DNA from: Algoriphagus sp.
Lineage (GTDB): Bacteria; Bacteroidota; Bacteroidia; Cytophagales; Cyclobacteriaceae
DNA: 64,000 bases
NCBI RefSeq assembly: GCF_024305035.1
Contig: NZ_JAMWZB010000003.1
Location: 144,343 to 208,342 of the forward strand
Direction of reading: 5' to 3'
The notes beneath the pieces were generated by a model, which did not search any database, was not told the DNA's origin, and saw nothing but the letters and a program-made list of their open reading frames with translations. Below, piece by piece: positions 41,994-52,057 of the stretch; the stretch's first letter is position 1, and every line of letters starts with the position of its first letter. The position numbers and the translations under genes are program-made.

Positions 41994-43220
41994 ATGACCA
42001 CCCGCTCTTCTGCCTGGAAAATCACACGAAAAGTTTTCGATAAGATTCATTTGTATGCTGGATTGATTTCAGGATTGATTGTAATTGCTGTTTGCTTCAG
42101 CGGGACTATCTACGTTTACAATACAGAAATCAAAGAATGGGCGGATTCTGAGCGGTATTTTGTGGAGCCGTCAGGCGCTCGTCTTTCTCTTGATGAATTG
42201 AAGAAAACGTTGGAAAAGGATCTTCAAGGGTCGGTAACAGGAATTTTTGTTCCAAACGGGCAGGACCGGTCTGTTCAAATAACTTTGCTTAAGGATGCTG
42301 AAAAGGGCAGAGGGACAACTTATTTTGTAAATCCGTATTCCGGAGAACTATTGGCTGACAATTCCGAGCAAACCGCAACCGAAAAATTTATGCGGACACA
42401 GTTCTCCCTTCACCGTTGGTTGCTTTTGGATCGAATTGAGGAACCCATTTTTGAAAACATGACCAACATGCAATTGGGAAGGCTGATCAATGGAATAGCT
42501 ACCTCCTTGTTTTTGCTTGGGGTAATCACGGGTATTGTAATCTGGGTCCCTCAAAAAGCCAAAACATGGAAACAAGGACTTCAAGTTAAATGGTCTGGTA
42601 ATTGGAAACGGATCAATCATGATTTGCACAATACCATGGCTTTTTATTCTTTGATCGCGCTTTTCTTGATGTCTGCCACGGGTTTATTTTGGTCGTTTGA
42701 ATGGTATCGAGAGGGCTGGCAAAAAACTTGGGATACCTACCAGGCTCCAAGTGCTAAAAATGAGGTAAAAGAGCAAACTCCTGTTGTCGAGCCAGGTCCT
42801 GTCCAAGATTTTTCGTTGGAGGCAGCCCTTGCCAAAGGAAACGAGATTTTGGTTTATCAGGGAAATTGGCGGATTTCTCTTCCAAAGGATGGGGCAAGTC
42901 CCATTGGTTTAACCAAATACAGAACCGGTTTTTTTGCCCGATCTGGAGCTGATCAGGTTTCTTTGAACCAAGCGGATCTCTCGGTAGTGGAGACAAAACT
43001 TTTTTCGGATTTGTCGGTAAGGCAACAAATCGGCCGCTCGGTCAAAAGTTTACACATGGGGGATATTTTTGGACCATTCACCAAATTCCTTTGGTTTTTG
43101 GCTTGCTTGATTGCCACTTCACTTCCCATCACCGGTACCTTGATTTGGTGGAATAAGCGTAAAAAGAAAAAACGTCCTGCTTCATCCAAATTAAAAAGGC
43201 GGGTTGCTGAGATAGCTTGA
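41994..43220 (+). CDS. PepSY-associated TM helix protein
   Basis: RKVFDKIHLYAGLISGLIVIAVCFSGTIYVYNTEI, NHDLHNTMAFYSLIALFLMSATGLFWSFEWYR. Confidence 0.9.
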   Translation: MTTRSSAWKITRKVFDKIHLYAGLISGLIVIAVCFSGTIYVYNTEIKEWADSERYFVEPSGARLSLDELKKTLEKDLQGSVTGIFVPNGQDRSVQITLLKDAEKGRGTTYFVNPYSGELLADNSEQTATEKFMRTQFSLHRWLLLDRIEEPIFENMTNMQLGRLINGIATSLFLLGVITGIVIWVPQKAKTWKQGLQVKWSGNWKRINHDLHNTMAFYSLIALFLMSATGLFWSFEWYREGWQKTWDTYQAPSAKNEVKEQTPVVEPGPVQDFSLEAALAKGNEILVYQGNWRISLPKDGASPIGLTKYRTGFFARSGADQVSLNQADLSVVETKLFSDLSVRQQIGRSVKSLHMGDIFGPFTKFLWFLACLIATSLPITGTLIWWNKRKKKKRPASSKLKRRVAEIA

Positions 43221-43426
43221 TTTAAAAGTAAGGGATGGGTAATCTCATTCCCCAATTCCGGATAATGGATTCGAATCCGGGTATAGGAAAATTACTGAAG
43301 GGAATGAGCTCAGCGCGTTGCTTTATTTTCTTCGACACTTAAACACGCATTTTCAACACTTCATTTCAAAAAAATCTGAGCGGCGAATTATTGGTTTAGC
43401 TTGAATTCAATTTCAAACTAAAACAA

Positions 43427-44032
43427 GTGATAATGGGTTTTAATCTTAGATTATTTTCAATTTTGGTGCTTCGTATTTTAGGCTTTTTTAGTATCGGATG
43501 CCAAAATCAGGAAAAAGCCGAAACCGTATCAGGCGGCATCGAAAAGCAGCCTTCGCGGAAAGAGCTTGTAGAAAGAGGAAAGTATTTGGTAGAAATAATG
43601 GGATGCAATGACTGCCATTCTCCCAAAAGAATGGGAGCGATGGGGCCTGAGATCATCCCAGAACTTGCTTTATCGGGCTTTCCGGCTGACAGACCTATTT
43701 TAAAATTCGATGATCCCCTGATTAAAGAAGGTTTTGGAATGATGTATCCCGACTTGACGGGAGCCGCAGGTCCTTGGGGGCTTTCCTTTGCTGCCAATCT
43801 TACTCCGCACCAGACCGGATTAGGCAATTGGACCTTAGAGCAGTTTACAATCGCCCTAAAAGAAGGCAAGTCGAAGGGAATTCGATCTAATCGAATGCTT
43901 TTGCCTCCGATGCCTTGGCAAAATTATGTCGGAATGTCCGATATGGATATTCGGGTTGTTTTTGAATATCTTCAAAGTATAACCCCAGTGGACAATGTAG
44001 TGCCCCGCCCCATTGCACCTGATCAACTGTGA
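43427..44032 (+). CDS. Cytochrome c-like protein (single CxxCH)
   Basis: Lipobox-like FFSIGCQN; heme motif GRGKYLVEIMGCNDCHSP region (CNDCH), later MPWQNYVGMSDMDIRVVFEYLQSI. Confidence 0.8.
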   Translation: MIMGFNLRLFSILVLRILGFFSIGCQNQEKAETVSGGIEKQPSRKELVERGKYLVEIMGCNDCHSPKRMGAMGPEIIPELALSGFPADRPILKFDDPLIKEGFGMMYPDLTGAAGPWGLSFAANLTPHQTGLGNWTLEQFTIALKEGKSKGIRSNRMLLPPMPWQNYVGMSDMDIRVVFEYLQSITPVDNVVPRPIAPDQL

Positions 44033-44175
44033 TGTAAATGGCAGTCAATAAAGTAGTTTCTTCCCGCTTTCAAAATAAGTCGAAGCTTCTCCTTTCGGCT
44101 CGCTGATGGCTCCGTCTTAGCTAGAAACGTGGTGGGGTTCCAATCCTACAACCTAACCTCAGAATTTTACTTTCA

Positions 44176-44259
44176 ATGACCAGTTCGATCCACCTCAACA
44201 TCCATTGCCTTGCTGCACTTTGTTCAATCATTGTCATCCTGCTATGGCTTGTTGGCTAA
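44176..44259 (+). CDS. Possible 27-aa membrane microprotein
   Basis: MTSSIHLNIHCLAALCSIIVILLWLVG*, one hydrophobic segment; no independent support. Confidence 0.15.
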   Translation: MTSSIHLNIHCLAALCSIIVILLWLVG

Positions 44260-44422
44260 CGGTTTAATTTTACTCGGCTTGACTGCTTGTTACAAGTGTT
44301 AGGGAATTATCCGGGTCTTAGAAAAGCGTTCCCTGAGTGAGGGAAATGGGCTTTTGAAAAAAATAAGAAAGATTTAAGCTTTAATTTTTTTAGCTGTCGC
44401 GGAGAAAAGTTTACTTTATTCC

Positions 44423-45091
44423 ATGCGAATTCTAATTGTAGAAGATGAAGTAGGGATTTCTAATTTTCTGAAGCAGGGATTGGAGGAGGAGAACTATGCT
44501 GTTGATGTAGAGGAAAATGGTAAATCCGGCCTTGAACTTGCTCTTTCGGGGGAATACGATCTTTTACTTTTGGATTGGATGCTGCCTGGAATCAGTGGAA
44601 TTGAGCTGACTAGACAATTTCGGGTGAGTTTTCCAGACACCCCAATCATTTTCCTCACCGCAAAAGATACCGTTGATGAGACCGTTTTTGGTTTACAATC
44701 CGGTGCCAACGATTACATCAAGAAACCCTTTCATTTCGAAGAATTACTTGAGCGGATTCGCGTCCAACTTAGAAATCGCTCCAAAGAAAATGAGTCCCTT
44801 ACTTTAGGACCTATTCGGCTGATTCCTCAAAGTTTTCAAGTGTTCAAAAATTCGGAAGAAATTCCGCTTACCCAAAAGGAGTTTGCTTTATTGGAGTTTT
44901 TGATTCGAAACAAAAATAAGGTTTGTCGAAGGACTCGAATCATCGAATCGGTTTGGGATATTCATTTTGAATACAACACTGGGGTGATTGACGTTTTTAT
45001 CAATTCGCTGAGAAAAAAGCTGAACCTTCAAAAGGATGAAGACTATATTCAGACGATCAGAGGAGTGGGCTATATGGCAAAAGAACTATGA
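44423..45091 (+). CDS. OmpR-family response regulator (CusR-like)
   Basis: MRILIVEDEVGISNFLKQGLEEENYAVDVEENG, DLLLLDWMLPGISG, winged helix QTIRGVGYMAKEL. Confidence 0.93.
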   Translation: MRILIVEDEVGISNFLKQGLEEENYAVDVEENGKSGLELALSGEYDLLLLDWMLPGISGIELTRQFRVSFPDTPIIFLTAKDTVDETVFGLQSGANDYIKKPFHFEELLERIRVQLRNRSKENESLTLGPIRLIPQSFQVFKNSEEIPLTQKEFALLEFLIRNKNKVCRRTRIIESVWDIHFEYNTGVIDVFINSLRKKLNLQKDEDYIQTIRGVGYMAKEL

Positions 45092-46470
45092 ATCTTTCCT
45101 ATAAAGAACGTATTGCACGCCGATTGACCGCAGTGACCGCTCTGATTATTTTGTTGGTTTTTGGAATTATTTACGGAGTGGTGTATTTGACGGTCATTCA
45201 TGCGATTGATCGTGATCTGAAATTAGAAACCGATAAGCACAGAAATCAGATTTTTTTGGTCGATGGGGAAATTCGATTTGCCCATAAAGACGAATGGGAG
45301 GAGCAAGAACACACGCAACTCCAAATCAATCCAATATTTATCGAAATTGTGGACTTGGAGGGCAATAGCATGGACCGCTCACCAAATCTGCAAAACAACC
45401 ATTTGAGTTTTTATCCGGATCGAGCAGTGAGCGGAGAAGCTTGGACTTTAAAGGCTGGTTCAAGGGAGCTTCGACAAATGCAGATTCCCCTGATCAATCA
45501 GGGTGCCAAGGAGGGCTACCTGCTGGTAGCCAAATCCTTTGAAGACCCAAGAAACACTCTTTCCAATCTGCGCAGTACGTTATTGCTGCTTTACCCTCTA
45601 ATTTTGATTTCGCTTTTTCTGACTATGCGGTATCATGCCGATCAAAGTATTCAACCCATCAGGCGGATCATTCAAAAAGCAAATCAAATTACCCAATCGA
45701 ATTTAAATGAACGGATCCCTCCAACTGAATTGAACGATGAAATTGGGCAGCTCACCGACTCCATTAATGGACTGTTGAGTCGATTGGAGCAAGCCTTACT
45801 CCGCGAGAAACAATTTACTTCTGATGCCTCACATGAATTGCGCACTCCCTTGGCAGTATTGCGGGGAACTTTGGAAGTGCTCATCCGAAAAATGAGAACC
45901 CCGGCCGAATATGAAGGCAAAATTCAGGAATCACTCAAGTCCATCGATCGGATGACAGCAATTATCAATCAGCTTTTGGCTTTGGCTCGGACTGAAAATG
46001 GAATTAGCCAAATTAAAGAAGAAGTGGAGTTGATTACATTTTGTGAGGAAATCGCAGACGAATTGACCCAACAGAAGGATCGAAAAGTGCGCTTTGAATC
46101 AGAGGTCAGTGCACCGATTTTTGTACCATGCAATGAAAAGTCTCTGAGGATGATTGTCCAAAATTTGCTCGAAAACGCCATTAAATATTCTTCCACAGGA
46201 ACGGATGTGATTTTGAAAATTGCTAATCAAGATGCCGGAGCAGTAATTCAGGTAATTGACCAAGGGGTGGGGATTTCTCCAGAAAATCTGAGTAAAATTT
46301 TTGATCCATTCTATAGACAGAAAAGTGCAGTCGAGTCCATGATCCCTGGGTCGGGTTTGGGTTTGGCCATTGTCAAAAAACTCGTAGAAGAAGGAGGTTT
46401 AAAAATCACGGTCGAAAGCGCTTTGGGCAAAGGAAGTACCTTTTCAGTTATTTTTCCCCTGAGATCTTAA
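45088..46470 (+). CDS. Sensor histidine kinase (CusS-like)
   Basis: HAMP region, FTSDASHELRTPLAVLRGTLEVL, NLLENAIKYS, GSGLGLAIVKKLVEEGG. Confidence 0.93.
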   Translation: MNLSYKERIARRLTAVTALIILLVFGIIYGVVYLTVIHAIDRDLKLETDKHRNQIFLVDGEIRFAHKDEWEEQEHTQLQINPIFIEIVDLEGNSMDRSPNLQNNHLSFYPDRAVSGEAWTLKAGSRELRQMQIPLINQGAKEGYLLVAKSFEDPRNTLSNLRSTLLLLYPLILISLFLTMRYHADQSIQPIRRIIQKANQITQSNLNERIPPTELNDEIGQLTDSINGLLSRLEQALLREKQFTSDASHELRTPLAVLRGTLEVLIRKMRTPAEYEGKIQESLKSIDRMTAIINQLLALARTENGISQIKEEVELITFCEEIADELTQQKDRKVRFESEVSAPIFVPCNEKSLRMIVQNLLENAIKYSSTGTDVILKIANQDAGAVIQVIDQGVGISPENLSKIFDPFYRQKSAVESMIPGSGLGLAIVKKLVEEGGLKITVESALGKGSTFSVIFPLRS

Positions 46471-46519
46471 GGTAATCTTAAGGTAGAACTAAGATGGGTT
46501 TAAGACAAGGTTAAGACCT

Positions 46520-49500
46520 TTGGGCAAAACATCCCCTCTTATGCTTGACCGGATTATCCACTGGAGTATTTCCAATAAACTTATCGTAGGAATTTTCACC
46601 TTGATCTGGATAGGATTTGGAATTTATTCCTTGATGAATATCCAGATCGGTGCTGTACCTGATATTACCAATAATCAGGTTCAAGTCATCACCACTTCAC
46701 GAAATCTGGCTACTGAGGATGTAGAGAAATACTTGACCTACCCAGTTGAATTGGAAATGGCTAACCTTCCTGGAGTCAAAGAAATCAGATCCATTTCAAA
46801 ATTTGGGCTTTCGGTTGTGACCATTGTTTTTGAGGATGACATGGGGACATATCTGCCCAGGCAGTTAATTGCCGAACGGATCAAAATCGCCGAGGAACGG
46901 ATTCCTGCCGGATTTGGAAAGCCATTTATGGGGCCCATATCCACAGGTCTTGGAGAAATCTACCAATATATCATTGATGTGGAGCCTGGCTACCAAGACC
47001 AATATTCCATTACCGATTTGCGGACTATTCAAGATTGGTTGGTGCGTCGTCAGCTCTCTGGCATTCCAGGGGTAGTAGAGGTCAATACTTGGGGAGGGTT
47101 TCTCAAGCAATATGAAGTAGCAATCAATCCAGAGCGACTTCGCGCCATGGAAATCAGTATCCAAGAAGTATATGAAGCACTTCAAAAAAACAATTCTGTA
47201 GCAGGGGGTTCCTATATAGAAAAGAGCAAGTTAAGTTATTTTATCCGAGGAGAAGGGCTTGCTGAAAACCTTCAAGATATTGAAAATATAGTAGTCACAA
47301 ATCGTGCAGGAACTCCTGTTTACATACGGGATATTGCAAAAGTGGGCTTTGGTGCGGCCAATCGGTTTGGGGCCATTACTGCCAATGGGGAAGGTGAAAA
47401 AGTCCTAGGTCAAATCATGATGCTTCGGGGGGCAGATTCAAAAAGGACGATAGATGAGGTTCGGGAGCGGATTGCCGAAATCGAAAGTTCGCTCCCAGAG
47501 GGAGTTTTTATCAATGGATTTTTGGATCGGTCCGAGTTGATTGGTCGGACCACTTTTACCATTGCTGAGAATTTGATTTTGGGATGTTTAATTGTGGTTT
47601 TTGTGGTGGTTTTGCTTTTGGGGAATTTCCGCTCTGGCTTGGTCGTTGCATCGGTCATTCCCTTGAGTTTACTTTTTGCCTTATCGCTCATGTTTATTTT
47701 TGGAGTAGATGCCAATCTTATGAGTATGGGAGCTATTGATTTTGGGATTATTATCGATGGGGCGGTAATTATCGTGGAGTTTATAGCCTATCGGTTTGCC
47801 AAATCTTCGCAAAGACTCTCTGCGCTTACCCAAACCGAGCGCAAAGAGGAACGAAATAAAATAGCCTTCGAAGGAGCTTCCAAAATGATGCACTCGGCGG
47901 TTTTTGGTCAGATTATCATCATCATAGTCTTTATTCCTATTCTTTCCCTTTCGGGAGTGGAAGGAAAGATGTTTCGACCTATGGCTGAGGTATTCAGCTT
48001 TGCATTAATTGGAACTATGATATTGGGAATGACCTACGTACCGGTAGTTTCTTCCATTTTTCTCAAATCCACAGTCCCCGGTCCCAAGAATATTTCGGTA
48101 AGGATTATCACTACCCTAAACCGTTTTTATGACCCAACGATTCGATGGGCTTTAAAACATGCCAACCTGGTTTTGGGATTTGCTGCCGCTTCTTTGGTGG
48201 CAGCCGCTTTGATTTTTTCACAGATGGGATCTGAGTTTGTTCCTACCTTGGATGAAGGTGATTTTGTAATTCAACCGGTCTTAAAAACGGGAACTTCCTT
48301 AAGCAGCACGGTAGAAACCATCACACAAATGGAGCAACTTTTATTGGATTTTCCTGAGGTAAAGCAGGTGGTTACTCGTATTGGTGCCGCCGAAATACCC
48401 ACTGACCCCATGTCTATGGAGGAGAGTGATGTGATTGTCACCTTGCATCCACCTTCGGAATGGACCGTTGGTTCCAAAGATGACTTGGCAGAAAAGTTTA
48501 AGGAAGCTTTGGCAGTCATTCCTGGCTTGAATTATGAATTTACGCAGCCTATTGAGATGAGATTTAATGAATTGATTACGGGAGTAAGGGCTGATTTGGC
48601 GATTAAGATTTTTGGGGAGGATTTGGATGAGTTACGTCGTTTAGGCGAAGAAGTTAGCGCTGCTATTCAGGGGGTAGAAGGAGCCGCTGATATTATTTTG
48701 GAAAAAGTAGATGGGCTTCCTCAAATGAAAATCGAATATGATCGGGTCAAAATCGCAAAATACGGATTGAATACGGCCGATCTTAATGCGATCCTTACGA
48801 TGGGATTTGCCGGAGAAACCGCCGGAAATATTTTTGAAGGAGAGCGACAGTTTGACTTGGTGGTACGATTTGATAAGCCCTTCAGAGCGGATCTCCAAAG
48901 TCTAGAAAATACTTCAGTAAAACTTCCCGGCGGAGGATCTGTTCCTTTTTCGGAGTTGGCTAAAATCAGTTATACCCAAGGTCCAGCTAAAATTTCCCGA
49001 GACGATACCCAACGGAGAATTGTGGTGAGTGTCAATGTGAGAAATCGGGACCTTCAGTCAGTAGTAGACGATATTCAGGACATTATTGCCCAGAAAATCA
49101 ACCTTCCTGAAGGATACCGAGTCGATTACGGTGGCCAATTTGAAAACCTCCGTCAAGCGCGAAACCGACTACTTTTGGCTGTGCCGGTGGCGCTGATTTT
49201 GATTTTTGTTCTCTTGTATTTTGCCTTTTCATCTGCTCGGGATGCAGTGATGATTTACTCTGCGATTCCTCTCTCCGCCATTGGTGGAGTCCTATTGCTT
49301 TGGATAAGGGGTATGCCTTTTAGTATTTCAGCGGGCGTTGGGTTTATTGCACTTTTTGGGATTGCTGTACTCAATGGGATCGTATTGATTGAACATTTTA
49401 AATCCATGGAAAATAAATTTAAGTCGATTCAGGATTTGGTGATTTCCGGTGCCAAAGAACGCTTGAGACCTGTACTTTTGACGGCCTCAGCTGCTGCCTT

Positions 49501-50857
49501 GGGATTTTTGCCCATGGCCATATCCAGTTCAGCAGGGGCGGAAGTTCAGCGTCCTTTGGCCACCGTGGTCGTAGGTGGATTGATTTCAGCAACCTTATTG
49601 ACATTGGTGGTTTTGCCGGTCTTGTATGTTTTTTTTCATGATAGAAAGCCAAATACCAAAGGGTTAGGAAAAAAAATGGCACTAGGTCTAGTTTTTTTAG
49701 TGTGGGCCTTTCCAGTGAGGGCGCAAAGCTCAAATCCCATTTCACTTTCAGATGCTCTAGTGATTGCCAAGGCGAGAAACTTACAAATTCAATCCGTGGA
49801 AAAATCGCTCAAAGCAGCTGAGGAACTCAGAAAATCGGGTTTTGACTTGGAAAAAACTCAGGTGTTTTATGGCTATGATAAAAATGACTTGGCAGAAAAC
49901 GGTGAATTCAACCGGGTGGTGGGTATCAGGCAAAGCTTTGCTTTTCCATCACTCTACCTGGCCAACCGTGGGGTGTATGCTGCCCAGGCTGAAAAATCTC
50001 AAGCTAATTTTCAACTCGCTGCCAGAAATCTGGAAAAAGAGGTCAGTCTTGCCTTTGTAGAAGCAGCCTTCTGGGGAGAATCTCTTCAGAATTTGGAGTT
50101 TTTGGATAGTTTGTATGGGGCATTTGCACAGGCAGCTCATCGCAGATTTGAGCTGGGGGAAAGTAATCTTCTGGAAAAATTGACTGCAGAAAGCAAGCAG
50201 CGAGAAATTCAACTGCGAAAAAGTGAATCAGAGCAAGAATACCACATTGTCCTACTTCGATTAAAAGAATTACTTAATTGGGAGGGTGAATTGGTCATTT
50301 CGTCCGAAGCAATCGAATTGCCTATACCAGAAACAGCGGCCATTCACCCTCTATCACAATGGTATCAGGCAGGAAAAGAGGAAGCTGAACTATTGACCAA
50401 ACAGGACCGAAGAAAGCTGCTTCCAGATGTTAGTTTGGAGGTTTTTAGAGGGACCAATCCGGGACCAAATGCTCAAGTTTACCCGGGGTTTCAGGTAGGA
50501 GTAGGAATTCCTTTGTTTTTTGGAGCGCAAAAAGCAAGAATTTCTTCGGGACAATATCGCCAAGAACAGGTCGCGTTTGAAGCTGATGCTTTTGAGCTGA
50601 AACTAGAACGAAAAAAGCTGGAATTAAATAAAAGGCTTGCCCAAAGTCAACAGGTACTCGATTATTATCGCCAAGAGGGGAAGGAGTTAGCAGATCAACT
50701 TCAAATTCAGGCTCACCGCTCCTTCAAGGAGGGCGAACTGGATTTTCTCCAATTCGTCCAATTGATCGAAAATGCACGCAACATCACTCTTCACTATTTG
50801 AAGAGTAAGTTAGAAAATCAACAAAACCTTCTCGAACTCACTTATCTCACCTTCTAA
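46520..50857 (+). CDS. CusA/CzcA-type RND efflux pump fused to a TolC-family outer-membrane factor (1445 aa)
   Basis: RND N-terminus VGIFTLIWIGFGIYSLMNIQIGAVPDITNNQVQVITTS; ~1050-aa RND domain, then signal-peptide-like MALGLVFLVWAFPVRAQ and a TolC-like coiled-coil domain. TTG at 46520; alternative ATG at 46541. Confidence 0.92.
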   Translation: MGKTSPLMLDRIIHWSISNKLIVGIFTLIWIGFGIYSLMNIQIGAVPDITNNQVQVITTSRNLATEDVEKYLTYPVELEMANLPGVKEIRSISKFGLSVVTIVFEDDMGTYLPRQLIAERIKIAEERIPAGFGKPFMGPISTGLGEIYQYIIDVEPGYQDQYSITDLRTIQDWLVRRQLSGIPGVVEVNTWGGFLKQYEVAINPERLRAMEISIQEVYEALQKNNSVAGGSYIEKSKLSYFIRGEGLAENLQDIENIVVTNRAGTPVYIRDIAKVGFGAANRFGAITANGEGEKVLGQIMMLRGADSKRTIDEVRERIAEIESSLPEGVFINGFLDRSELIGRTTFTIAENLILGCLIVVFVVVLLLGNFRSGLVVASVIPLSLLFALSLMFIFGVDANLMSMGAIDFGIIIDGAVIIVEFIAYRFAKSSQRLSALTQTERKEERNKIAFEGASKMMHSAVFGQIIIIIVFIPILSLSGVEGKMFRPMAEVFSFALIGTMILGMTYVPVVSSIFLKSTVPGPKNISVRIITTLNRFYDPTIRWALKHANLVLGFAAASLVAAALIFSQMGSEFVPTLDEGDFVIQPVLKTGTSLSSTVETITQMEQLLLDFPEVKQVVTRIGAAEIPTDPMSMEESDVIVTLHPPSEWTVGSKDDLAEKFKEALAVIPGLNYEFTQPIEMRFNELITGVRADLAIKIFGEDLDELRRLGEEVSAAIQGVEGAADIILEKVDGLPQMKIEYDRVKIAKYGLNTADLNAILTMGFAGETAGNIFEGERQFDLVVRFDKPFRADLQSLENTSVKLPGGGSVPFSELAKISYTQGPAKISRDDTQRRIVVSVNVRNRDLQSVVDDIQDIIAQKINLPEGYRVDYGGQFENLRQARNRLLLAVPVALILIFVLLYFAFSSARDAVMIYSAIPLSAIGGVLLLWIRGMPFSISAGVGFIALFGIAVLNGIVLIEHFKSMENKFKSIQDLVISGAKERLRPVLLTASAAALGFLPMAISSSAGAEVQRPLATVVVGGLISATLLTLVVLPVLYVFFHDRKPNTKGLGKKMALGLVFLVWAFPVRAQSSNPISLSDALVIAKARNLQIQSVEKSLKAAEELRKSGFDLEKTQVFYGYDKNDLAENGEFNRVVGIRQSFAFPSLYLANRGVYAAQAEKSQANFQLAARNLEKEVSLAFVEAAFWGESLQNLEFLDSLYGAFAQAAHRRFELGESNLLEKLTAESKQREIQLRKSESEQEYHIVLLRLKELLNWEGELVISSEAIELPIPETAAIHPLSQWYQAGKEEAELLTKQDRRKLLPDVSLEVFRGTNPGPNAQVYPGFQVGVGIPLFFGAQKARISSGQYRQEQVAFEADAFELKLERKKLELNKRLAQSQQVLDYYRQEGKELADQLQIQAHRSFKEGELDFLQFVQLIENARNITLHYLKSKLENQQNLLELTYLTF

Positions 50858-52008
50858 TGAATACTCGATTTATTCCTTTAATACCCTATATTTTCTTTAT
50901 TCTTGGGCTTGTCTTCTGGTCTGGTTGCGGTGAAGATTCGGAATCAGAGGCAATTGAGGTTTCAGCATCTTCTTTGGAAAATCCCGGGATTTTTTTAACC
51001 AAGGGTCAGTTTGAAATCATGGAAATGGAATGGGGAACCTTACAAAAGCGTACATTTTCGGATGAACTTTCAATTCAAGGGACAATACGAGTTCCGGTAG
51101 AAGGAATGCAGGATGTTTCTGCATTTTTTGGAGGGAATGTTTCTGGACTTAAATTGATCGAGGGAGAGAAAGTTAGTCGAGGACAGGTGCTCTTTTATTT
51201 AGAGAATCCCGAGTTTGTTCGATTGCAACAGGAGTATCTTGAAGTAAAAAGTCAAATTGAATTTTTAAAGGCAGAATTTGAGCGTCAAGAGACTTTGTAT
51301 TCAGAGCAAATTACTTCCCAAAAGAATTGGCTCAAAACTAAAGCAGATTACCATTCTGCACTTGCTAAGGAAGCCAGTCTTAAGCAGCAGCTGCGAATGA
51401 TCCACATCAATGCCGAGGAACTCAAGCCGGAAAATATCCGATCTCGAGCTCCCATTGTTGCGCCAATTTCAGGGTTTGTAGAGGAGATTTTTGTGGTGCC
51501 AGGTGCCTTTCTTCCCGCCTCCGATCCTGCTCTTTCCTTGCTGAACAAAGATCACCTTCATGTAGAATTTAAGTTATTTGAAAAGGATGCATTAAAAATT
51601 CAGGTAGGCCAAACCATCAAAGTGAGAATTCCTGAACAAGTGGAATCCATAGTTGATGCTCAGGTGTATGTGATTGGCCAAGCGGTTAATCCGGACCGGC
51701 AGATTTTGGTCCATGCGCATTTGTTGGATCAAGCGGACCAAGAAAAGTTTGTCCCCGGGATGTACGTGGAAGGAAGGCTTCAACTAGCTTCACAAATGGG
51801 GATGAGTTTACCCGAATCGGCTGTGCTAAGTGAAGGGGATAAACGTTTTATTTTGATTTTAGCTCAAGAAAATGGAAAGGGATACGAACTTGAAAAAATC
51901 GAAGTAAGCGTTGGTCAGACTCAAGAGGGCTATACGCAGGTTTTGCCGAAAAGGGACTTGAAAGCCGATCAAAAAGTTTTGGTAAAAGGAGGGTTTTCAT
52001 TGATTTGA
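50857..52008 (+). CDS. RND efflux periplasmic adaptor (MFP/HlyD family)
   Basis: Lipoprotein-like N-terminus WSGCGED; GGNVSGLKLIEGEKVSRGQVLFYLENPEFV; RSRAPIVAPISGFVEEIFVVPGAFL. Confidence 0.92.
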   Translation: MNTRFIPLIPYIFFILGLVFWSGCGEDSESEAIEVSASSLENPGIFLTKGQFEIMEMEWGTLQKRTFSDELSIQGTIRVPVEGMQDVSAFFGGNVSGLKLIEGEKVSRGQVLFYLENPEFVRLQQEYLEVKSQIEFLKAEFERQETLYSEQITSQKNWLKTKADYHSALAKEASLKQQLRMIHINAEELKPENIRSRAPIVAPISGFVEEIFVVPGAFLPASDPALSLLNKDHLHVEFKLFEKDALKIQVGQTIKVRIPEQVESIVDAQVYVIGQAVNPDRQILVHAHLLDQADQEKFVPGMYVEGRLQLASQMGMSLPESAVLSEGDKRFILILAQENGKGYELEKIEVSVGQTQEGYTQVLPKRDLKADQKVLVKGGFSLI

Positions 52009-52012
52009 AAAA

Positions 52013-52054
52013 GAGTACGACTCATCCCAAAAAAAGAAGGGATGAGCCGTACTA
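52013..52054 (-). terminator. Intrinsic terminator of ssb (possibly bidirectional)
   Basis: AGTACGACTCATCCC / GGGATGAGCCGTACT 15-bp stem with one mismatch; followed by CTTTTTC on the minus strand. Confidence 0.75.
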
Positions 52055-52057
52055 AGT

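Noticed and set aside
43261-43300. tRNA-like T-arm (GGATTCGAATCC)
   Set aside because: A short palindrome only; no acceptor stem, anticodon arm or CCA could be laid out around it.
49419-49745. 108-aa minus-strand ORF across the CusA/TolC junction
   Set aside because: Low-complexity antisense translation; the plus-strand RND/TolC frame is clearly the coding one.
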